Shown in pieces: positions 43,101 to 53,106 of a stretch of DNA of 64,000 bases (positions are counted from its first letter, which is position 1; every line of letters begins with the position of its first letter). A program made the translations under genes and the position numbers. Below the pieces are notes generated by a model, which saw only the letters and a list, made by a program, of their open reading frames with translations, was not told the origin of the DNA and searched no databases. This DNA comes from Caenorhabditis elegans (taxonomy: Eukaryota; Nematoda; Chromadorea; Rhabditida; Rhabditidae). Location of the stretch: assembly GCF_000002985.6 (NCBI RefSeq), contig NC_003284.9, forward strand, positions 10,664,001 through 10,728,000. Direction: 5' to 3'.

Positions 43101-46100
43101 TTTTTTATCAGATTTAACTTTTGAATTTTGAACAATTGAAAAATCTACTATAACAACAGTTTAACTGTCAAAAAATTATGCTTTGTTTAACAATTTGGAG
43201 TTTCAAAAAAAAAAAAACACAAAAAAGCAACGTTCGATACATGTAATCGAATCAGCTTCTTTCTATCAATAATATGTTTCACGTAAAATAATGGTTCAAA
43301 GTGCAGAACAAAATTCAAGATACATAATAAAAAAATATTATCGAATATTTTGAAGTTTGATAATCTCAGTAGCCGTAATTGGAAAACAATCAGTACATCT
43401 TAACCGTTTTATTTTTAAAACAAAGTTCACAACTGGAAAGTGTGAATTTCTAAAAATTAAAACAACTAATATTAGCTAGTTTTTTGTCAGTAGAAAAACC
43501 AAACGACAAATTGAGAAACTGAAAGAAAAGTTGATTTTGTTGCGACAGAGACAACGCCACAAAGCAGATTTCGTTTTGCAGGGAACATTAAAAGCTAGAC
43601 ATGGCGTTTTCTTCACAGGATTTGCTTGAAATTCTCTATAAAGACGTATATAGAAAAACAAAAGAAAAATATCAACGCTTTTCTAAGAATATATAGTGCA
43701 ATGGAAACGCTTAAAGTGCTACAGAAGCGTTTTGCATAAGCCTGTTTAATTTTGAGATGTGTAGTAATGGGTTGATTTCAAATGACAAAACAAGTCGCGA
43801 ATAATCAATTCACTGAGAAAATGGAAAACTTTTGTGCCGGAAGATGTGGTTTTCCTGTCGTGAGAGACGAATTCGGAAATCCTCAGCCTCTGACTTGAAC
43901 GAAAAATTTTCGGCGCTGCACCATCAACGCTCAAGTAGTCAAGTATTTCGAAGTAATGGCTTTTCCGTCGCAAAGAGAGTAGTTTGATTATTCTAAATCA
44001 CCGAAGATACAGATGTCAAGTATAAATGTTCATAAACATGACAATTATATTCAGCACATAAGTTTGGAATTACAAGAAAATGTTTCTGAAATCTTTAGAA
44101 TACTGAATTGAATTTGAACTTTTTAACCAAGAGTTATAACTCTGAAAAAATATTCAACAAAAAAATCGAACCGTACACAATTACATTTTAATTTTTTCTA
44201 GTAGGACTTTCTGAATTCTGGAATTTCCTTCTTACACTTATTTAGTTTTCCACATTCTTTGAACAAAAATTTTGATACGATTGTAAAGATTGTAAAATGT
44301 GTAAGAAAAATAAATAATACAACTTTTTGGAAGAGAACGAAAGAAAAAGTTTGAATTTTTTACAAATTTGAAAAATTCCTACATAAAAAACACAACATGG
44401 CTTTAAAAAAATATGCGAATCGCTTGCTTGGAACGTATAAAATGATTCTGATATAAATTTGAGCGAAAGGGCGGTTCTTGTTTTTTTTTCTTTCAGTACG
44501 TTTCGGGAATTAAATAAAGTTGAACATTTCTAGTTTCACGACAAAAAAAAATGTTTTAGTTATTTCCACAATTGAGTTTTAAATGTTTGGAAAACAGAAA
44601 ACAACCATTTCGATAACCTTTAAGTTTGGAGTCCCAAAAAATTGAAGACAAATGCCAATTTCTTTGCTCAAAGTAAAAAAAAATCTTACAAAACTTTGAT
44701 GACAAACATTTTCAAGCATAAGCCATAGCCAACCGAATAATTTCCCATTAATCGTCTATGGAAATTGTGGCAAAAAAAAAGATGCGAAAATGACGACAAG
44801 GAATTACGATAAGAAAAACGAAACGAAGGTGAGATGAAAACGGATAGACGTCGCATGTTCTCCAGTCTATCTTCAGCGGATACCTCAAATTTTTGTGCAA
44901 GACAATGAAACTACTTCAAAAAATATATTGCGAACTTGAAGTCTATAGGGTTCTAGACAAAAACTCGGATGAGGTTGCACGCCTTTTTTCCATTTTCTGT
45001 AAACTCAATAGGGGAAAACAAACAATGTCGAGAGGGGGTATGCACATCCATCATCTGAAAGTCTCAGCTGTTGGAAGGCATAAAGAAAAGAACAAAAACG
45101 GATAGATCTTTGCGTTGAGTTGTAAGTTTAATACTGAAACCTCTACAGACGTGTTTTATATCTTTTTAATGAAATATCTGTTTGGATCGAAAACTTTAGA
45201 GAGTCGAACACTGATAACAAAATTTCTAGATTAAATAAATTATTATTTTGTAATGTTTTGATTTGTTGGAAAAAACTGAGCGTAACTAAACTAAAAGCGT
45301 TGATCGTCGAGACTGGTGGCAAAGTCAAGGACAGCGCGGCCGGGAAAATGAAACGAAAGTTGAACGCACATCAGGAGACAGCAGCAAGACGCGCTCTTCA
45401 TTTCATTTACCGGTATTCAGATTCTTCAACCTAATCTTCTTTTCCCGAAAAGAAGCCCTCCTTATCCGTTAAGTGTTGCGATGGCGGTAGTGGTGACCAC
45501 CCTTTGAATTGAATTCATTTCACAAAAAAAATGAGGTTAAAACAGCGGATCAAATTGTCATTATTTTTGTCGCCAATGGTCATCGACCCTCCTATGAAAA
45601 TATCTATAGAAAACCGTGAATTGACCATAAATAAGAAAATGGATGGAGAAATGTGAACCGGAGATTTTACAACCCAGAAGAGAATAATTCTAACGGCGGT
45701 GTTAGTCTCACCTCAATGATGCTAATGTTCACCAAATTCTCATATAACCTGGATCATAAGTTGTCTTGATTGACCCGGAAAACTAGCGAGCGAGAGATGT
45801 CACAGTAAGTCTAAAAACCACAGAACCACAGGGAACAACGACCCGCAATTTTATGGACTTTTGTGGGTGATGCGGGTGCTAAGCAAACACTAATAAAAAC
45901 GTAACGCACTCGTTCTGCTCGTTGTTCGTCCTTTGCCCCGAAAACGGATATAAATCTCTTTGCCGGCCCAATCTGGTCCCAAATAACCGCTGCCTCATTT
46001 TGAAAAATGTGCTGCCACTCTATAATCGAGTGATAGATATACTAATGTAAAACAAGGAAATTGAATTTGCAATTCAATTAATTTTTTTCCTGCACGGAAC

Positions 46101-47858
46101 ATTATTTATAGTCACATGAAACCTTAGTTCGCGCAAAAGGGACTTGTGTGAATTTTGAATTGTTTTTCAGAATGTTCTTTTGGAAGTCAGAGCTATAAAA
46201 AGTTGAAGAGTGTTCGATCAGATTTGAGGTGTTTGAAAAAAGATAAGACCCATGTTTTGAAAAGCATATTCAAACTTTAGTTTAACAAAAACCACCAAAA
46301 ATCAAAATGAACTTCAACTGCTAGGTTTTGTGTATTATTATGGAATAAAACTTTAATTTGTAATTTATGATCCTGATGTCTAAGCAGAAGTGCAAGTGGG
46401 ACCATAGTTTTTGGCGGCAATTCATTTTTTTTTCAAAAATAAATAATGTTAGCAAATGTGCAAAAAGGAAATTTCTCAAACTGGATTCAGCGCAGAATTC
46501 AAAAAAGTTTTATCTGAAAGTATGCCGGTAACACGACAACAAGCAGATTCTCTGAAGCCAATGTTCAAATAACATGTAGTAAGGTTTTGCGCGTATTCGA
46601 AGGTTAATTTTTTAAGTGTGGCGCAAGAACGACAACAAGCAAAAATTCAATGAAACATAAACTACAAGACTGAATAGTTGATCACTTTCATGAACTGGAA
46701 ATTAGTTATTACTATTTTCAACAACTTTTCATAGAATGTATGGAGAATGCGAAGAATATTACCAAAAGCTCGTGGTTTTCTTCAGATTTTTTAATAATTT
46801 AATAATTAAATTTTTCAAACTGCAAATGTTGACATCCCCTGCCGACTTCAGATCAAAGTTTCTTGTAAAATTAATGTGTTAAACGTAACGATAGGACAAG
46901 ATTTAAACAACAACTGTGAATATATTCTTCAATGGGAAGTTTGCGGATTTTTTTTCAATTGGCACTCAAGTTGCATTTAATCCACTTCAAGGCTAACGAT
47001 TTTAATCTTGTTTTGTAAGAAAATCATTCTGTCAATCCCATCTCTCTTAAAGTATTCAGAAAAGTTTTTAAATATCACTCAGTTTTCTATTCAAATGAAT
47101 CAGCAATCAACAAAGAAGTTGACTAAACAATTTCCACAACAGATTTGATCCTCTTCCTCCGTTTCATCTTTTTCTTTATTCTCAGAAAACCCAGTAAACT
47201 GATGCTCTGTTGCTATTGCAAAAGGCACCCCGCCAAAATTGTCACAACAACGCCTATTGAGAACACAAGAGCAACACGACTCTTGGGAATATAACAGGAG
47301 AAGGGGATAACTTTCTGCCAAATTTAACATGGGATGAGTGGGAAAAGGGAAGAAGACATATACACACAATATATCCCGTTGAGATTTCAATCTTGAATGC
47401 TGTTGAAGAGGTTGAAAAGAGCAAGTGAGCTAGATAGGCTACAACGAAACACTGCTTTTAAGCAAAATAATTTTTGATGGAACTACAAAGTTATGCACTT
47501 TGAACACTAAAATCAACGTTTTCAGTGTTTAAGAAAAGAACTTACCTTTGTGTGTATTCTAACGAATACTTTGTTTTCTTGCGTTCCGAATAAAACGAAA
47601 AACAAAACTCATAGGTCTAAAATTATGGAACGAATTGAAACCAACAGTATTTCGAGTTATGATGAAGTTTAAAGTTCAACCCTTTTACCCAATTCGAAGG
47701 ACAAGGTAATTGTAAAAGTGCAAAAATGGCTCACCGGTTGATGGGGATAATGGCTGCGATAAGGGTACAGTCCTTGTGACAGCCACATCGTCGACGAGGT
47801 ATACTTTGTGCCGATCAAGTTTGAGTGGTGTATTGGTTACAAACTCGTACGATCGCAT
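34178..47858 (-). CDS. rhgf-1: RHGF-1, PDZ-RhoGEF (PDZ, RGS-like, C1, DH, PH domains)
   Basis: Twenty-six exons join in phase to 1349 residues from the ATG at 47858. High ends: 47858 (trans-splice acceptor after 47867), 42993, 42706, 42598, 42426, 40570, 39547, 39440, 39282, 39073, 38813, 38649, 37841, 37702, 37478, 36891, 36748, 36540, 36307, 35869, 35644, 35462, 35245, 34748, 34462 and 34303. Low ends: 47735, 42830, 42649, 42480, 42349, 40445, 39491, 39330, 39127, 38867, 38700, 38388, 37756, 37526, 37309, 36792, 36586, 36356, 35978, 35691, 35509, 35296, 34939, 34512, 34352 and 34178. PDZ ~50-128 (GFGLTV loop at 61-66). RGS-like/LH ~243-438. C1 494-542. DH ~755-970 (QRLVKYPLLLETI). PH ~1000-1140. 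Coiled coil ~1270-1308. It activates RhoA-type GTPases downstream of G12 alpha. The intron at 36541-36585 has a GC donor. Intron 1 is 4.7 kb. Confidence 0.93.
40571..42348 (-). other. 1.8 kb rhgf-1 intron with long open frame
   Basis: The intron contains a 155-codon minus-strand frame (41361-40894) rich in Phe, Ser and Thr. It arises across a purine-rich GAAGAAG/CGTCGTCGT stretch and has no domain or suitable splice sites. Treated as non-coding. Confidence 0.5.
42994..47734 (-). other. Large first intron of rhgf-1
   Basis: About 4.7 kb, AT-rich with GC-richer islands at 45300-45480 and 45780-46020 that look promoter-like and could drive shorter isoforms. A minus-strand frame at 47390-47100 encodes a Cys-rich stretch (ESCCSCVLNRRCCDN, ending QICCGNCLVNFFVDC) but has no splice or homology support. 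Near 43703-43735 a small perfect inverted repeat (AAACGCTT/AAGCGTTT) occurs. No separate gene is called. Confidence 0.45.
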
Positions 47859-48725
47859 ATACAGTTTCTGTAAAAAGTATCAATAATGGCAAACTGAGAA
47901 GAACTATAAATGCCAACGGAATCACGGAGACACAGAATGTGAGTGAATGGACGAATAAATTCTCTCCTCCTTAAGAAATCGAGCCCACACACGCAGCAAG
48001 TGTGCGGAAGAAGAGAGGAAGAGTGCTTGGTGCGCTGATTGCGGAACGAATGTTTATATATGACAAAGTGACGCTGTCAATAGACAGAACCAAAAACTAT
48101 TGCTGAAGGAGGGGGGGGGGGGACGAAAAGCTTCAAGAAGGCATGGATTTTTGTTGGTGTATTCTGGTTTAGTCTCAAAACAAACTTATATGTGGAGTTA
48201 GAAGTGACAAAACGCTAAAAATTCCACGGCAAATCGTTGAGCAAAATATGCGAAGATGAAAGTTGAAAAATTGTTCCAACACGCTCACAGAGGACAAAAA
48301 GTTAACCTGCTCGTCGAGTGGGAGTGGAAATCAAATGAACGAACTCAGAATACATTGTTCTTCTTCGTCTGGTCATTCAAAGAATAATAAAAAGGTATGA
48401 ACATGAATTTTCAAAACCATCGGTATACATATAAAATGAAACCTAGCAAAATGGTTAGTAATAAAATGCCAGGATTTTATGACAGTTACTTTGAAGTCAA
48501 ACGTGCATCAAAATCAAAACTATCACACTGAATTAAATAACAACTAGCCAATCTTGAAATTAAAAATTGGAAAATCTTCATTAACTGAATAACTGACTAA
48601 CTTCATAACTGAATGTCTTGGATAGTTTCCATGAAACTTCAAATAATTCGAAAACAAGTGATTAATTTTAAAAAAACGCGGGTGGTCTTCAAGGTGGGCT
48701 CGCGAAATTCCCACCATTACTTTGC

Positions 48726-48733
48726 TGACGTCA
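48726..48733. promoter_or_regulatory. Perfect CRE (TGACGTCA) upstream of rhgf-1
   Basis: An exact CREB/ATF palindrome about 0.9 kb upstream of the called rhgf-1 start, in a GC-richer patch (48670-48735). The motif is direct; function is inferred. Confidence 0.4.
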
Positions 48734-49186
48734 TTCTATTAATCACACAGGAATTTCTTCTAAAAAAACTAAATATTCCTAAAACATCAGCTTCTGTCAA
48801 GATAAACTGAAAAATAACATGTTCACTGAAGAATTTTCAAAAGAGAAACATGAAAGGCGAAAAAGGAAACAAAATTCACATGTTCTCAATGTTTGGAGAT
48901 GTTTTTTTTAGAGCGGCGAATATAAAACTGCAGTTGTAAAGAAAAAATGGCAAGTTCATGAAAGGCTGGCTAACTTTAAAATATGACCAATGAATTTCAA
49001 ATAATAAATATATTTCAAACAGATTCGAAAACTGGATATTACAAAATTGATATAATTTCTAAGAAGCATTTTCAAGATATGCAACATTTCAAAAGTTATC
49101 CAGTGTTTGAAGAGAGGCCCGTATAAATAAATAATTAAAATTCTTCTTGATTCCAAGAAAAAAGCAACAAAAAAATTTACTGGCAG

Positions 49187-49675
49187 TGAAGTCCTACTGC
49201 TCACCACCGGCACCATCCTGGGAAAGTGTCTCTCAAGAATCGTTCAAGATACATCAGATGGAAAGAAAACATTAAAGAGGTTGTACGATGAGAAGCAGAA
49301 AGTTCACACGCCTAAAATTGCCGTTGGGAATAACGATGGTGGTAGGTCCTCCCGGACAAGTGAAGAAAAAGGAAGGGAGCAAAAAGCAAATCTACTTGTT
49401 AGAAAACTGATTTCTCAACGCACTCCGGCTAAACTGTGCCGGCGGCGGCATTCTTAATAGATTGCCAAGATGCATATCTCAATACGTATCGCCATTTGAC
49501 GTTTTGGGGACAAGAGCATGAGGCTTATCCTCGGCATCCTCATGAACTGGACGATGCCGTTGGTGTCTGTGCTCACCGCTACGTCTCGGGTTTCAGATTC
49601 AGATATCGAATACACGCTTTTACACACTCTTCGAATTTTGAATATATCTTTATGGAGAACGAAGATGATGAGTAA
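49187..49675 (+). other. Coding-like island on plus strand, unassigned
   Basis: Two open segments are phase-compatible. The first, 49187-49341, follows a TTTACTGGCAG acceptor and ends at a G|GTAGGT donor (reads EVLLLTTGTILGKC...). The second, 49461-49675, follows CTTAATAG and reads CQDAYLNTYRHLTFWGQEHE..., ending MENEDDE and TAA. The intron would be 119 nt. No start codon is found. A second plus-strand frame (49518-49772) starts with a signal-peptide-like stretch (MRLILGILMNW), and minus-strand frames overlap too. It may be an unannotated gene or a conserved promoter region. No family recognised. Confidence 0.25.
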
Positions 49676-49755
49676 ATACTTTTGGCATTTGCCTCCGTCC
49701 CACCACATCGATCTTTCGATGCAGTTTTCTTCAGTTTTGGTTTCAGATTACTCAC

Positions 49756-49779
49756 AGATTTGGCAACAATAAACAACAT
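49756..49779 (-). other. rhgf-1: Candidate alternative first coding exon of rhgf-1
   Basis: On the minus strand, ATG begins an 8-codon segment (MLFIVAKS) that ends exactly at a strong donor, TCT|GTGAGTAA. Its phase (0) matches the acceptor at 47868 of the first called rhgf-1 exon. Joining would extend the N-terminus by 11 residues. This is plausible from phase and splice signals only. Confidence 0.3.
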
Positions 49780-51019
49780 TTGTTTCGGCTTGAACAGTTG
49801 CTTAGTTCAAGGCTGAACATTGAAAAATGTGAAAACTTTGAGCATCATGTGCCTTCTTCTTGTTTTATATCACATTTGGTTTAAACAAAATAAAGCATGA
49901 CAGCATGTTTAACGTATAACATAAACATGAGAACGGTGCAGTAAATCCGAATGTGTTTCACAATGCGTTGTAATAGAAACTATCATGAAACAATTTTCAA
50001 AATGTCTTTACCAAACTTTCAATATTGGTTCAACATGCATAACAAACATTCGATTGTTCTCTGGAACTGTACGGCTCATTTTAAAATATCCAATAGCTGG
50101 AAGTTGACCGGTTTGGACAAACTTGATTTGATAATTTAAGACTTAATATAAATATAAATAGATCGGGTGTTATGCTTATATATTTATAAATTCACTCTGT
50201 TCCAAAATGAATAATTGTCCAGAACTTCCACAGATTCTGGTGCGTCACCTTCTATGTTTTGAAGTTGTATCTCTATTTGTGTTTAGTCAGATCAATTTCT
50301 TTGTGTATTTTTTGTTGATGAATATGTCGCAATTCATCGTGATTTTTTTGACTTGATATGTCTTACCCTATCATCAGTTTTCCCATTATGTATATATGAA
50401 ACAAATTCAAGGTTTGGGTGTTCCAATGTAACACTGATCGAGACTGCAAAAGATATGTCAGCGGTTAAAGCTTTAAACATCGGAAGCAATCAAATTTTTT
50501 ATACATTAATTGGAAAATTCTGCGAAATTTTCAAGGGGTTTGTCTGTAATTATCTTTTTAAAATGTGCTAAATTGCCCGGACAACACATAACAGCGTCAA
50601 ATACACAAAGCTTGATGCTTAAAAATTCTAGCATGTATTTGATTGACATCCTTGCTTGTAATTTTTTCATTATTAATATATGTTAAAAATAGAGGTACAT
50701 TGAATAGAAGCCTGTATTAATGTACTGACAGGTTTTTAGAAATCTTTTTTGGCGGAACCATTCAGGAGGAAACCGTTAACAGGTGATAGGAAAAAACATT
50801 TTATTTGACTTCACTCCAAATTTGAAGCATTGTTACAACTTCCTTCAACAGATTCTAAACAGGAAAATGTATTCTCAAAAAAAAACTATCCGCAGAATTC
50901 ATAAAGATCCCGAAAGAACTGGAATAATCAGTTTTTTAAAAATGTATAACCTTCCATGTTCGAGTTTAATGTCAAATACCTATATGGTTAAAATAGTAGT
51001 AATAATAATACTCATAATA

Positions 51020-52001
51020 CAGGGTGGTCTATGATTATGGCGACCACTTTAGGGCACTGTAACTTTGTTATGGACAGTAAGCAAAACAAGCGAATATACA
51101 CGTTTTTTTGGTTAAAAAAATCGAGCATAATGACATATAAAACTTAACATTTATAACCACCTACAGCCGCACAGAACACAAGACACTCAAAAATCCAAAC
51201 GACTGTAGCGCACAAGAAGGCTCGAATTAGCTTATTGGAGATTTTTTAATGAGATTCTTTGAGTAATATTATCTGTTATGAAAATCGACTCAGTATGGTG
51301 GAGCTCCACTCCACCAGACACGATAGAATTGAAGCTCAATTGAAACTAATGTATAAACCTCTCAGGTACCTCTCATTTTTCTTAGACAATAGTTAGACAA
51401 TTTGTTACTTTCTCTAGTTCAAATAGGCACCCAATGATTTTAGTTAGGAAGGACAAATGCTCCACGCATTTCTTTGCTCATATCATCCCAGTCTGGAACA
51501 ATTTGTTCAAAAATGTTACGGTTTTTATATCCCCATATCAGTTCTGTGAATTTATTGATCTCAACATCCCCCGGATATAACTACACTTTTACCTCCGTTT
51601 TCGTCTTTCTCCCCGTTTCACCTGTTCCCTATTATCCTTTTTTTTACTCTTACTCAAGTTGAACTCTTTTAGGGTTCGTCTCGTTTTAATTGTTTATTGC
51701 TCTTCTTTTAGTTAAATAAACTCAAATTCAATTCAATCATGATTATCATGATCCCATAAGCGCAGCAGGAGACATTGGACTCTAAACCTCCTCTAAAATG
51801 GAGGAAAATTATAGATTCCCAATGTTGTAAGGCGCTCAATACTTTCAAAGATGAAGGAAGTTTTATGGGAATTGACATAACGACAGAAAATATTGTGAAC
51901 TTCCAAAAATAAATAAATTTTAAAACTTTCGTAAAAGGGTAACCCCATAAATCAAGTTTTTGCACGAGTGCAGCAGGTCGCCATAATTATGGACCACCCT
52001 G
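51020..52001 (+). mobile_element. Non-autonomous Tc1/mariner-type TIR element
   Basis: The element starts CAGGGTGGTC and ends GACCACCCTG. The 26-bp terminal inverted repeats (51020-51045 and 51976-52001) differ at two positions only. TA dinucleotides flank both ends (51018-51019 and 52002-52003), as expected for Tc1/mariner target-site duplication. The 982-bp length is in the range for a deleted element. Internal frames are short and show no recognisable transposase catalytic motifs. The two best frames are 51474-51662 on plus and 51965-51708 on minus. Confidence 0.88.
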
Positions 52002-52335
52002 TATACATATATTTATATAATTCATTCTAGATGCAATAATTATTCAATGCAGTTGAAAATGGTAGGAGTTAATGAAAAATAATTTTAAAACACTATGTAC
52101 ATTTTCATTATTACCTATTTCATTATTACCCCATTAATTTTCATAATGTAGTTTCCATGAACGTGATTAGTTTTTCATAAATTCTTAACTAAAAAAAAAT
52201 ATTAATTTTTAAAAAAGTGGTTTTCAGCAAACTTATATTTTCAACACAAATAGTTTCGAAGAATTCCTCATTTTCAATTTAGATGTTGACATTTTTCAAT
52301 CCTAAAACTATATCAGTTTATGAATGATAGAATTC

Positions 52336-52341
52336 TTTATT
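52336..52341 (-). terminator. Polyadenylation signal of the 92-residue gene
   Basis: A canonical AATAAA on the minus strand (ACAATAAAGAATTC), 54 bp after the stop codon, in a good position for 3' end formation. Confidence 0.65.
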
Positions 52342-52394
52342 GTACATAATACGATTATTGATAAAAACAGTTTCAATAAAATCATATAAAATAT

Positions 52395-53106
52395 TCATTG
52401 AATTGTAACTTTTTGGATTCCCTTCGAAATGCCAGAAGCGCTGCTATCACCATCTTTTCCACATACACATTTGTTTTCGTTTTCCTGTTTATGAACAGGT
52501 GCCATGTAAAGAACCACAGGACGATCTTGTGTTCTAATCTGAAAAAAATATATAGTCTATGAAGAAATACCTCGAAGATCAGAATAATTTGATTTGATAT
52601 ATTTTATGCCTGGAACAACCGTTGAAAATTTTTTTAAATTGAAGTAATCATTTAATAAAGCGCTACGAATTTTTCAAAATAATTACACTTCGGAATATTG
52701 GAATGTCCATTTTCAAAATAATATATTTCTCCATCAATTTTGTTGCATAATGTTTTATTTAATAATTTAAGTGCCAGGCATCTGGTGTATTTTTTACAGG
52801 AATAATTTCAAAATTTTTTAACTAGATTAAAAATAAATTAGGCTTTTAAAATTTGTTTTCTTAAAATTCGATTTATTCCGCATAACAACCGTGTTAGATT
52901 TAAGCGTATGCTGAAAGTGGTTTTCTAGTTCAGAGTACTAGAATATTTTATCTTAGAAAAATATTGCTTACCGTTGCAGGCATATCTGGTGTTGTTGTAA
53001 TTAGTGGTAGAGTATTATCTTTATGTGATTCATGAAACATATCCATACAATATTCATGATGATCCTCGTCATCAATTGGCATTGTAGAAACCATTACGTT
53101 AGTCAT
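52395..53106 (-). CDS. Two-exon gene, 92-residue protein of unknown function
   Basis: I do not recognise a family. Exons 53106-52972 (starting MTNVMVSTMPIDDEDHHEYC) and 52538-52395 (TGA) join in phase 0 through GTAAGCAA/TTTTTTTCAG sites. The protein is acidic and His/Met-rich at the N-terminus, has a middle of DRPVVLYMAPVHKQ, and a C-terminal CVCGKDGDSS segment. There is no signal peptide or membrane segment, so a cytosolic or nuclear protein is likely. A CCTCTTGCAG acceptor 15 bases before the ATG suggests trans-splicing. AATAAA (complement of 52336-52341) follows about 55 bp after the stop. It lies in the same orientation as rhgf-1, 4.5 kb upstream of it, too far for a standard operon. Confidence 0.75.

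Larger units (their letters stand above)
47868..52394. other. rhgf-1 upstream region
   Basis: This stretch of 4.5 kb holds the rhgf-1 promoter, a 12-base poly-G tract (48111-48122), a perfect CRE at 48726-48733, a coding-like island at 49187-49775, and a 982-bp TIR element at 51020-52001. Sequence between these is AT-rich with no gene seen. Confidence 0.5.
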
